Source: JALYUA01 sp038203955 (lineage in GTDB: Bacteria; Acidobacteriota; Thermoanaerobaculia; UBA5066; Gp7-AA6). From it: 64,000 bases of DNA. The translations under genes were made by a program, and so were the position numbers. Positions 7,136-14,535 of this stretch are shown here, in pieces. The notes beneath the pieces were generated by a model. The model did no database searches and had not been told where the DNA came from. It saw only the letters and a program-made list of their open reading frames with translations. The stretch spans positions 9,199-73,198 of the forward strand of contig JBBRDK010000005.1 of assembly GCA_038203955.1 (NCBI GenBank), read 5' to 3'. How positions within the stretch are numbered: position 1 is the first letter of the stretch; every line of letters starts with the position of its first letter.

Positions 7136-9199
7136 TCAGCGCGTCCACGGCTCGATCGAGACGATCTCCGCCGGAGTGCCCGAGAGGCCGACGCGTTCTC
7201 CGGGGCGGCGGCCGAGGAGTCCCTGAGCGAACTCGGATTGGTACGAGTAGACGTTGTCTTCGGGTTTGGAGTCCCACGGCCCGAGGATGACCGCGACGCG
7301 CTCCGCGCCTCCCTCGAGCTCCCGCAGGCGCACGCGCGTGCCGACGCGCACCTCCGAGACGTCGATGCGCGCCGGGTCGAGCGCGCGCGTGCGTGAGAGC
7401 TCGTCGGAGAGCGCAGCGATACGCGCCGACAGATATTCGTGTTTCTGGCGCGCCGACTGGTATTCGAAGTTCTCCCGCAGGTCCCCATGCTCCTTCGCGG
7501 TCCGCATCGCCTCGGCGTTGGCCGGAAGCTCGACCTGCTTCAAGTGCGTGAGCTCTTTGCGGCGGCCTTCGATCGCCTGGGCGGTTCCATAGAGGTAGTC
7601 CACCGCCGGAGCGCGCAGCTCCGGATACGCCATCAGGAGAGCGTCACGCACGACGGACCGGCGATGCTCCTCGAGCCCGCTCGCGCGAGTGAGCGCGGCG
7701 AGGAAGTCCCGGGCCTCCGTCTCGCCGGCGGCGCGGACGAGACGGACCGCCAGTCCCCCGGGCTCGAAGAACTCCTTCAGCCGCGAGCGGAGGCCGGAAA
7801 AGTCGTCCTGTCTCAGCGCGTCCACAAGGACGAGGAACAGCCCGGGCGGAGCGGGAAGCTCCTCGTCCTGAATCCGGTCGCACAGCCAGACGAAGGCGCG
7901 GGGCGCCAGCCGCGGGGAACGCAGGATCCGCCGCACGATCTCGTCCCGCTTCTCGGGCGCCGCTGCGAGCTCGCGGTAGAGAAACGTGAGAACGCGGGAG
8001 TCGTCTTCGCGGTGGAACTGGTCGGCGAAGATTTCCGCCCACCGGGGGAGCCCGCGGAGAGCTTCGAGGGCGCGCTCGCGCGCTCCTGAGTCGTGAATCT
8101 TCAGAAGGAGAGGCCCCGGATCCCCGGCGGCGGCGAGCGCTTCTGCATTGAAGGCCTCGGCCTCGCCGGGCACGAGGCGGACCGCGGCCTGCGAGAGCTC
8201 CCAGGCGAGGGCCGGGTCATCCTCCGCGGCGGCGGACGCCCGCGCGGAGAGGACTCCCGCGAACTCTCGAGCCAGGGCCTTCGACCTCTTCCCGTTCTTG
8301 CGCGCGAGGTCGATCTGCCGGCGGGGATCCGCGGCGTGGAAGGCGGCGCGGATCGAGTCGTCGGCCGAGGCGGCGCTGTCCGACCAGCTGACGCGCGCCG
8401 ACCGCGCCGCGCCGGCGACCAGAAGCTGCGGGTGCTTCCTGGCGGCGGTCCAGAACGAGGTCCATCGCGCCTCGTCCACGAGACCGCTCAAATGCTCCTT
8501 GACTTCACTGACGGTCAAGGCACGCCCGAAGCTGGCGAGGAGGCGACGGACGCTCTCGGACGGTTCGGAGGCGGCCAGAGCGCGCATCTCTTCCGGACGC
8601 TCGAGCTTGTCGCGCAGAAAGTGACCCTCGGGCAGCCTCGTCAGGGTCCGCTCCGCGGAGACGAGCGACAGTGGGAGGCGGGTGCCCCCGATCTCGAGGC
8701 GCAGGACGTCGAGCCCCGGATTCATTTCGACGATACGGCCGGGCCCGCGTCCCGGAAGGAAGTGGATCTGCCCCGGCGCGAACTGGAGCCAGCGCTCGAC
8801 CTTGCCCGCGGCCGCGGCCGGATCGGGAGGGACGACCGGATGCTTCGCGAGGACAGCCGTGAGCGAGGGGTGTCCGGGGAAGCGCTCCTTCAACGCCGCC
8901 TCGAGCTCGGGGCGGACGGCAGGGTCCGTCGGAGCGATCCGGGCGATCTCGAGCAACACCTTGAGCTTGCGCTCGCGCTCGCCTTTTCCCCCGAGCTCGT
9001 CGGCGAGAAGCCGCAACCAGCCGACGGCGCCCGCGACGTTCCCCTTCTTCTTGACGGCCGAAGCGACGGAAAAGAAGAGCGGAAGGTCGGTCGAGTCCAC
9101 CTCCATGAGACGAACCCAGCGGTCCTCGAGCTCCGCAAACTTCTTGTGTTCGATGAGGCTGGCGATGTCCTCGGGGAGATTGGGGTCGGATGTCGGCAC
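7136..9199 (-). CDS. GreA/GreB-type transcript cleavage factor with long helical N-terminal extension
   Basis: 687 residues, against about 158 for ordinary GreA. The last ~160 are a complete GreA: an N-terminal coiled coil with HGDLRENFEYQSAR, where Asp573 and Glu576 match the acidic tip residues that stimulate RNA cleavage in the polymerase secondary channel. This is followed by the C-terminal FKBP-like domain (VGTRVRLRELEGG, GPWDSKPEDN, YSYQSEFAQGLLG). The first ~530 residues are mostly alpha-helical, TPR- or HEAT-like, with an inserted beta segment near 130-180 (FAPGQIHFLPGRGPGRIVEM). Long GreA fusions are known in Chlamydia and spirochaetes. The start is GTG at 9199. The acidic tip suggests a functional cleavage factor; the extension's partner is unknown. 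Confidence 0.88.
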   Translation of the reverse strand: MPTSDPNLPEDIASLIEHKKFAELEDRWVRLMEVDSTDLPLFFSVASAVKKKGNVAGAVGWLRLLADELGGKGERERKLKVLLEIARIAPTDPAVRPELEAALKERFPGHPSLTAVLAKHPVVPPDPAAAAGKVERWLQFAPGQIHFLPGRGPGRIVEMNPGLDVLRLEIGGTRLPLSLVSAERTLTRLPEGHFLRDKLERPEEMRALAASEPSESVRRLLASFGRALTVSEVKEHLSGLVDEARWTSFWTAARKHPQLLVAGAARSARVSWSDSAASADDSIRAAFHAADPRRQIDLARKNGKRSKALAREFAGVLSARASAAAEDDPALAWELSQAAVRLVPGEAEAFNAEALAAAGDPGPLLLKIHDSGARERALEALRGLPRWAEIFADQFHREDDSRVLTFLYRELAAAPEKRDEIVRRILRSPRLAPRAFVWLCDRIQDEELPAPPGLFLVLVDALRQDDFSGLRSRLKEFFEPGGLAVRLVRAAGETEARDFLAALTRASGLEEHRRSVVRDALLMAYPELRAPAVDYLYGTAQAIEGRRKELTHLKQVELPANAEAMRTAKEHGDLRENFEYQSARQKHEYLSARIAALSDELSRTRALDPARIDVSEVRVGTRVRLRELEGGAERVAVILGPWDSKPEDNVYSYQSEFAQGLLGRRPGERVGLSGTPAEIVSIEPWTR

Positions 9200-9230
9200 G
9201 AACGCTCATCTTAGCCGAGAACGAAATCTC

Positions 9231-9394
9231 TCCACCCCAACCCTCTCCTGAGCCCGGGGAGAGAGGGGAAGAGGCCGCGCGTCCACCTCAGTGGCGGATG
9301 CTGCGGGAGCGTGAGCGAGCGCAGCGAGCGGAAGCGACGAGAGATTCCCCTCACCCCAACCCTCTCCCCGCGCCCGGGGAGAGGGAGGAGAGGC
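9231..9394. repeat. Two copies of the CACCCCAACCCTCTCC palindromic intergenic element
   Basis: Copies at about 9231-9270 and 9351-9394 share the core CCCCAACCCTCTCC...CCCGGGGAGAGGG, in which the CCTCTCC and GGAGAGG arms can form a hairpin. Between them is a stretch with repeated GAGCG/GCGAG words. A third copy lies inverted at 14050-14097. Elements of this sequence type are widespread between genes in GC-rich bacteria. Located between the GreA-fusion gene (start 9199) and the end of the 9406 gene. Confidence 0.75.
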
Positions 9395-9405
9395 TCGCGG
9401 GGTAC

Positions 9406-10410
9406 CTAGTTTCTTGCGGAGCGTTTCTCGGCCAGCGAGCGCAGGACGCTCGACGGCAGAGTTCCGCTCACGGTGACGGCATCTCCGTCGCTGTCGATCT
9501 TGAACCGGCGGAGAACCGAGACGAGCTCGGGAGACTTCTCCTGGACCGCCAGCCGCCACATGGCGACGACGCCCCTCAGCGAATCTTCGAGCAGCTGCCT
9601 CGTCTCCGCGTCGGCGGAGACTCCGCTCGCGGTCACGGAGAGGTCATCGGCATGGACGGCGGCCTGGAACGAAAAGAGCGTGACGGATTTCATCGCTCCC
9701 ATGAGCGCGGTCGCCGCCTCGCTGCCGCCGTTCCCCCCGCCCGAGCGCCCGAGACCCTTCTGGATCGCCGGGTAACGCGTCACGTCGACGAGCGCCCACA
9801 TCGACGAGCCCCGGTCGATTCTGGAGAGCTGCCGTCCGAGACCGATGCCGGAGGAGAAGGTCGTGCCGCCGCCCGCGCGAGCCGCCAACGCCGCCTGGAC
9901 GGCGGGCTCGCTTCCGGCGACGAGGAGCCTCGGGGAAACAAACGCGACCGCGCCTCGCCCGTTGTGCCGGCTGGAGGCGGAGGCGTTCTCGGGAGTGAGC
10001 CAGTAGTCGCCGGACGATCCGGACACGCGGCTCGCTCCCCGGGTCTGCGCGGCCGAGGCGAGGCGGTCCGGATCGAAGCGGCCTTCGAACAGCGCGAGGA
10101 CGTTCGTGGACGTGGCGCCCAGAGGCGAGAGACCGACGATCACCACCGTGTCGACGTCCTCGCGGGGCTTCAGGTTCGCTTCGTTCATGAAACGCGCGGC
10201 TTCTCCGTTGGCGTTCATGTGATCGGCGTCTGAAAATAGCTTGCTCGCCAGCGGCGTCGAGCGCAGCTCGTTGAACCGGACGACGGCGACGGACGCCGCG
10301 TCGGAAGGAACGAGAGACAGCGCGTCGTCGGAGGATCGCGTCGCGGCGGGAGCGGCGGCGGCCGCGGCGAGGAAAAAAGCGAGGACCGCGAAAGCGCGGT
10401 GCGTCTTCAT
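9406..10410 (-). CDS. Secreted hypothetical protein, third gene of the ABC exporter operon
   Basis: About 334 residues from the ATG at 10410, which has a GAAAGGAT ribosome site and begins a signal peptide (MKTHRAFAVLAFFLAAAAAAP). The mature protein starts with DDALSLVPSDAASVAVVRFNEL, a pattern seen in exported acidobacterial proteins of unknown function that resemble DUF3352, and has a repeated beta/alpha layout with no catalytic motif. The upstream permease gene stops one base before this start, so the three genes (ATPase, permease, this) form one operon. It may be an exported accessory of the transporter. I do not recognise a function. Confidence 0.8.
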   Translation of the reverse strand: MKTHRAFAVLAFFLAAAAAAPAATRSSDDALSLVPSDAASVAVVRFNELRSTPLASKLFSDADHMNANGEAARFMNEANLKPREDVDTVVIVGLSPLGATSTNVLALFEGRFDPDRLASAAQTRGASRVSGSSGDYWLTPENASASSRHNGRGAVAFVSPRLLVAGSEPAVQAALAARAGGGTTFSSGIGLGRQLSRIDRGSSMWALVDVTRYPAIQKGLGRSGGGNGGSEAATALMGAMKSVTLFSFQAAVHADDLSVTASGVSADAETRQLLEDSLRGVVAMWRLAVQEKSPELVSVLRRFKIDSDGDAVTVSGTLPSSVLRSLAEKRSARN

Positions 10411-10411
10411 G

Positions 10412-11266
10412 TCAGAAATCCTTTCTGGAAAACAGCCAGCAGGCGAGCATGAGCGTAGCAATTCCAAAGAGCGCGGTCGAGCCGTAGACGGCCAGAAGGT
10501 TCATGTCCCCGATTCCCCGGAACGCCTGGTTTCCCGCGACGTGAGCGACGGTCGCGCGGCCGAGCTGCGCCGTCTTCGGAAAGATCCAGTAGAGCCCCTC
10601 GACGAGCTTCGCGGCCCAGTCCTTGGACATCGCCGCCGAGATGCGGGAATGCGCGGACAGGATCGCCGAGAAGAAGAATATGGCGTAGGTCGCCATCAGC
10701 GAGACGCCGGTGGACGACGTCACGACCCCGACCAGGAACGCGAAGGCGAGCAGGGTCGCGATGGTGAAGAGAATCGACAGGCCCGCGAGAAAAAAGCGTC
10801 CGTGAACGACGTGCGTCTTCCACACGATGATGAGCCAGAGCGAGCCGATCAGATAGAGAAGGTTTGCCGCCGCCAGCAGCAGGCCCGCCGTGTAGCGCGA
10901 GAGCAACAGCGGGACCCGGCCGACGGGCCGCGAGAGGTACAGATCGATGGTGCCCTTCTCCTGCAATCGGGGAACGAGGTGCGCGGTGGCGAAGAGCGCG
11001 AGAAAGGTTCCCACGAGATACAGGAAGCCGGAGAAGCCCGATTCGAAACCGAGCACCAGGCGATCGATGTCGACCGAGCTCCGGCCGATCTCGACCGACT
11101 GCCCGAAGAGCTTGGCGCCCGCGAGAGCGCCGTTGACGATATCGAGGTTCACGGCGGTCGCGAAAAGGAGGATGAAGAGGGTCGAGAGGGTGAAGTAGGC
11201 CACGAGCGTCCAGCGCGCCGCAGCTTCCCGGAAGACCTCCTCGACGCTGGCGGCGAGCGCTCTCAT
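10412..11266 (-). CDS. ABC-2 type transporter permease
   Basis: 284 residues with six predicted membrane helices: one near residues 20-42, one near 80-100, and four in the C-terminal two-thirds, including LLLAAANLLYLIGSLWLIIVW and IATLLAFAFLVGVVTS. The cytoplasmic motif LQEKGTIDLYLSRPVGR is characteristic of NosY/ABC-2 permeases, where the helix after the second membrane segment couples to the ATPase. Start ATG at 11266 overlaps the ATPase stop by 4 bp. Together with the upstream ATPase it forms an exporter or a NosFY-like complex; the cargo is not evident. Confidence 0.9.
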   Translation of the reverse strand: MRALAASVEEVFREAAARWTLVAYFTLSTLFILLFATAVNLDIVNGALAGAKLFGQSVEIGRSSVDIDRLVLGFESGFSGFLYLVGTFLALFATAHLVPRLQEKGTIDLYLSRPVGRVPLLLSRYTAGLLLAAANLLYLIGSLWLIIVWKTHVVHGRFFLAGLSILFTIATLLAFAFLVGVVTSSTGVSLMATYAIFFFSAILSAHSRISAAMSKDWAAKLVEGLYWIFPKTAQLGRATVAHVAGNQAFRGIGDMNLLAVYGSTALFGIATLMLACWLFSRKDF

Positions 11267-12219
11267 GAAGGCTCCTTCGGCCCGGCATCGGGAGAGGGAG
11301 GGGCGATCAGGTCGACGAACACGTCTTCCAGGCTCGCGCGCAGCGGCGACAGCTCCTCGAGGAGGGCGCCCCGCGCCCTGACTCGGTCGACCGCGGCATT
11401 CAGCTGGACGAGGTCGCGCGTGGACAGCTCGAGGTGCCCGTTCACCCTCGTCACTTCGGAGCCGGTCTCCCGCAAAGAGGCCAGGAGAGCGTCATCGATC
11501 GGCGAGACGGCCATCCGATACCGGGCGGTCTGCGCCGTCAGCTCCGCGATCGTCCCCTGCGCGGCGATCCGCCCGGCGCGCAGCACCGCCACGCGGTCGC
11601 AGGTCCGTTCGATCTCCGACAGCAGGTGGGAGTTGACGAGAATGGCCCGGCCGCGGTCGGCCTCTTCCCGGAGGAGATCGCGGATTTCCCGGCGTCCAAC
11701 GGGATCGACGCCGTCCGTCGGCTCGTCGAGCAGAAGGACCTGTGGATCGTGGACAAGCGCCGCGGCGAGTCCGAGGCGCTGCGTCATTCCCTTGGAGAAC
11801 TTCTTCACGCGAACGTCGCGCCAGCTCGCAAGCCCCACGCGGTCCAAGAGCGGTTCGATGCGGCGCCGAAGCGCCGGCCCGTCCACTCCGGACATGCGGC
11901 CGAAGATCGCGAGCGTCTCCCGCGCCGTCAGATACCCCGGGAAGCGGTGCCCCTCCGGCAGGTAGCCGACGCGGCGCCGGCTTTCCGGATTCCCGACGGG
12001 GATCCCGAAAAGGCGGGCTTCGCCCGACGTCGCCCGCGTCAATCCGAGCAGGATCTTGACCGTCGTCGTCTTGCCGGCGCCGTTCGGGCCGAGAAGGCCG
12101 AACATCTCGCCCGGGCGGACGTCGAGGTCGAGCCCGTCCAAAGCGAGCACCGTGCGCCCTTTCAGACCCGACCGATAGGCCTTGCGCAGGCCTCTCGCTT
12201 CGATGGGAAGAGCGCTCAT
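11263..12219 (-). CDS. ABC transporter ATP-binding protein
   Basis: 318 residues. Walker A is GPNGAGKTT, the Q-loop region is YLPEGHRFPG, the signature is FSKGMTQRLGL (a variant of LSGGQ), Walker B is VLLLDEPTDGVDP, and the switch His is NSHLLSE. The C-terminal ~90 residues form the extra domain typical of ABC-2 exporters of the CcmA/NosF group. First gene of the operon with permease and secreted protein, and translationally coupled to the permease. The FSKGM form of the signature is common in the NosF-like branch, so the ATPase should be active. Confidence 0.93.
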   Translation of the reverse strand: MSALPIEARGLRKAYRSGLKGRTVLALDGLDLDVRPGEMFGLLGPNGAGKTTTVKILLGLTRATSGEARLFGIPVGNPESRRRVGYLPEGHRFPGYLTARETLAIFGRMSGVDGPALRRRIEPLLDRVGLASWRDVRVKKFSKGMTQRLGLAAALVHDPQVLLLDEPTDGVDPVGRREIRDLLREEADRGRAILVNSHLLSEIERTCDRVAVLRAGRIAAQGTIAELTAQTARYRMAVSPIDDALLASLRETGSEVTRVNGHLELSTRDLVQLNAAVDRVRARGALLEELSPLRASLEDVFVDLIAPPSPDAGPKEPS

Positions 12220-12321
12220 GCCTCCCTATAACGAAAAAAAACCCTCAAAGTTCCCGGGGGGGCGTTCCGGTCGGGCTCCGCGCCACTTGGCCCGGGGCTT
12301 GCGGAGACGCCTGCGGACAGA

Positions 12322-13941
12322 ATGGCGAAGACTTCCAGAAAGAGGCCCGCGACCGGGCGTAGCGGGCGATTCCCGCGACGCGCGCTCTGGCTCTGGATCG
12401 TCGGGGGCGTGTTCCTCCTGGTGCTCCTCCTGGCGTGCGGAGCGTCCGTGGCGCTCCACCGCATCCTGACGACCGGAAAGATCAGGCAGTGGGCCAATAA
12501 GGAGCCCGAGAAGCTCCGGATCGAGTACGCGTCGGCATCCGGGTGGGTTCCCTGGGACATTCACGTGACGGGCTTCGAGCTGCGCAATCGCGACCCGAAC
12601 GTCGAGTTTTACTTCCGCCTGGACGACGCACGGGTTTCTTTCTCCATCTTCGCCCTGCTGTCCCACGAGCTGCGCTTTACTCGCGTCCGGGGCTCGGGCC
12701 TCGATTACCGGCTACGAATCCGCCCCGATCCGACCCTCAAGGCGGAAGACCACTTCGCGGCCCTGCCGCAGATCCCCGGCTTTCCGGAGCGTCCCTTGGT
12801 CGCGCACGAGGACACGCCGTCGCAAAAATCCGAGGGGGGGCAGAAACCGGCTCCACCGGCGGTCGCTCCGCCCTCCACGCCCGCCTCGGCGCCGGCCTCC
12901 GAGCCGTCCTCCGAGTCGCGAGAGGACCGCTCCTCGCGCCCGTTCCGGCTGAAGTTCGACGACCTGCACATCGACGCAGTCCGGCAGGTCTGGATCGACA
13001 TCTACCGGTACCGGGGGGCGGGGACTCTCGACGGATCCTTCGATCTCCTCCCGCGCCGCCACGCGCAGGTCGGCCCGGCGCGCCTCGCGCTCTCCGGCGA
13101 CCTCACGCTCGGAAAGCACACGATCGCGCGCCACGCGGACTTCGAAGTCAACGCTGTCATCGCTCAGTTCGATCCTCGCTCCGTCCGCGGCAACGCCGTC
13201 TGGCCGTTCATCACGGGGAGGATCCGGCTCGACGGGCCCCTCGCGGGTCTGGAGTTCCTGAATTACTTGATCGACGGCGAGCCGCGGCTTTCCGGCGGCG
13301 CCGGGACCGTGCGCCTCGCGCTCGCGGTCGAGAAGGGAATCGGAAAGGGCTCGCTCGCTCTCTCGAGCAAGGGCGTCCACGCCCGATACGCGAAGTCCGA
13401 ACTGCGGTCCGATGCGGCCTTTCGGATCAGGATCGATCCCTGGACCTTCGAGAAGGACCGCATCGACTTCTCCGGCTCGCACATCGAGCTCACCCATGCC
13501 GCCGAGGGCGGGACCGGCCCTGACTCCCGCTGGTGGGGCAAGTTCGATCTGCCTTCCGCGGACATCCAGCCGCACCGCGCGGCGGTTTTTCAGACGCGGG
13601 TGTCCCTGAACTGCCGCGACGCGCGGCCCCTCTTCACGCTCTTCGACACGGACCTGCCCGGATGGGCCCGCGGCATCCTGAAGCTCGAAGGGATCGAGGC
13701 GACCGCCCGATTCGCCGCCGGCAAGTCCCTCCTCGAGATCGAGAAGCTCGACGCGAAGGGCGGATCCTTCCGCATCCGGGGGCACTACCGCGTGAAGAAG
13801 CCGGCGAAGACGGGGGCGTTTCTCGTCGAGACCGGCGTCCTCGCGGTGGGCCTGGAGATCGAAGGCCCGTCGTCGAAGTTGAAGCTGCTCGGGGCGAAGA
13901 GCTGGTACGAAGGACGGGAGGCGGAAGGCGGGAGGCGGTAG
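12322..13941 (+). CDS. AsmA/TamB-like membrane-anchored protein
   Basis: 539 residues. A basic N-terminus is followed by a single membrane anchor (LWIVGGVFLLVLLLACG, about residues 23-42), a folded part, a Pro/Ala/Ser-rich linker near 175-205 (PAPPAVAPPSTPASAPASEP), and a long beta-rich region with repeated strand patterns such as GNAVWPFITGRIRLDGPLAG and LDAKGGSFRIRGHYRV. This is the layout of periplasmic AsmA-like lipid-transport or barrel-assembly proteins, although I cannot name the subfamily. The final codons (EGREAEGGRR) are encoded by GGGAGGC heptamers that begin the composite repeat downstream. Divergent from the ABC operon. Confidence 0.75.
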   Translation: MAKTSRKRPATGRSGRFPRRALWLWIVGGVFLLVLLLACGASVALHRILTTGKIRQWANKEPEKLRIEYASASGWVPWDIHVTGFELRNRDPNVEFYFRLDDARVSFSIFALLSHELRFTRVRGSGLDYRLRIRPDPTLKAEDHFAALPQIPGFPERPLVAHEDTPSQKSEGGQKPAPPAVAPPSTPASAPASEPSSESREDRSSRPFRLKFDDLHIDAVRQVWIDIYRYRGAGTLDGSFDLLPRRHAQVGPARLALSGDLTLGKHTIARHADFEVNAVIAQFDPRSVRGNAVWPFITGRIRLDGPLAGLEFLNYLIDGEPRLSGGAGTVRLALAVEKGIGKGSLALSSKGVHARYAKSELRSDAAFRIRIDPWTFEKDRIDFSGSHIELTHAAEGGTGPDSRWWGKFDLPSADIQPHRAAVFQTRVSLNCRDARPLFTLFDTDLPGWARGILKLEGIEATARFAAGKSLLEIEKLDAKGGSFRIRGHYRVKKPAKTGAFLVETGVLAVGLEIEGPSSKLKLLGAKSWYEGREAEGGRR

Positions 13942-14160
13942 GGGGAGATCGGGAAACGGGAAACGGGAGCCGAGCGACTAGCGGGAGCGAGACGGCCGCG
14001 GTACTCCGCTCGGGAATCGAAAGCTTCGAAAGACGCGAGGGCGAGGGCTGTTCCTCCTCCCTTTCCCCGGGGCGCGGGGAGAGGGTTGGAGTGAGGCGGA
14101 GTCGGCCTGGCCGCCTGCTCCCGCCGCTCCCGCCTCCCGCCTCCCGCCTGCCGCCTCCCG
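13913..14160. repeat. Composite repeat region with heptamer arms, 65-bp element copy A and palindromic element
   Basis: In order: GGGAGGC-type heptamers (13913-13940) overlapping the end of the AsmA-like gene; GGGAAAC heptamers; copy A of the 65-bp element (13965-14020, lacking the second CCGCGG); an inverted copy of the CACCCCAACCC palindrome (14050-14097); and inverted CGCCTCC heptamers (about 14120-14155) ending at the YbjQ stop. The two outer arms are complementary. The region lies between convergent genes and holds no coding frame I can support. Confidence 0.75.
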
Positions 14161-14494
14161 TCAGCGCGCCGCTTCCACCACGACCGCCGTCCCGTACGCC
14201 AGAACCTCCGCGACTCCCTGCGCGATCTCGTTGGCGTCGTAGCATCGCGATCACGGCGTTGGCGCCGAGCTGCTCGGCGTGCTGGGCGAGGAGCTCGAAC
14301 GCCTCCTCCCGCGTGTGCTCGCAGAGCTGCGTCCAGATGGTGATGTTGCCGCCGATCAGGCTCTGAAGCCCCGCCCCGATGGTGCCGATCACGCTCCGGG
14401 AGCGCACCGTAATGCCCCGGACGACGCCGAGACTCCGGACGACCCGGTATCCCGGCAGCTCCGCCGCCGTCGTGATGAAGGTCCGGTTCAGCAT
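14161..14494 (-). pseudogene. YbjQ/DUF74 heavy-metal-binding-domain protein, frameshifted
   Basis: The start (ATG 14494) gives the family core: LPGYRVVRSLGVVRGITVRS, an IGTIGAGLQSLIGGNITIW segment and AEQLGANAVIAM. After this Met the frame is lost. The correct C-terminal strand resumes in another frame as RYDANEIAQGVAEVLAYG and continues with TAVVVEAA to the TGA at 14161. The gene spans 334 nt, which is not a multiple of three; at 14242 one base is extra (or two are missing, for instance a CGC codon reduced to C). YbjQ proteins are about 107-110 residues, matching the reconstructed length. The cause is real inactivation or a sequencing indel. Confidence 0.82.
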
Positions 14495-14535
14495 GACTCC
14501 TCCTTCTTCCCGGCAATTCTCCGGCGATTTCGTTT

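Noticed and set aside
9280..9345. CAGTGGC near 9294, resembling part of a cobalamin riboswitch box
   Set aside because: Lies in a GAGCG-rich repeat, no other riboswitch elements, and no B12-related gene starts there.
10241..11965. 574-codon plus-strand frame over the ABC permease and ATPase genes
   Set aside because: Arg/Glu-rich antisense shadow of recognised genes.
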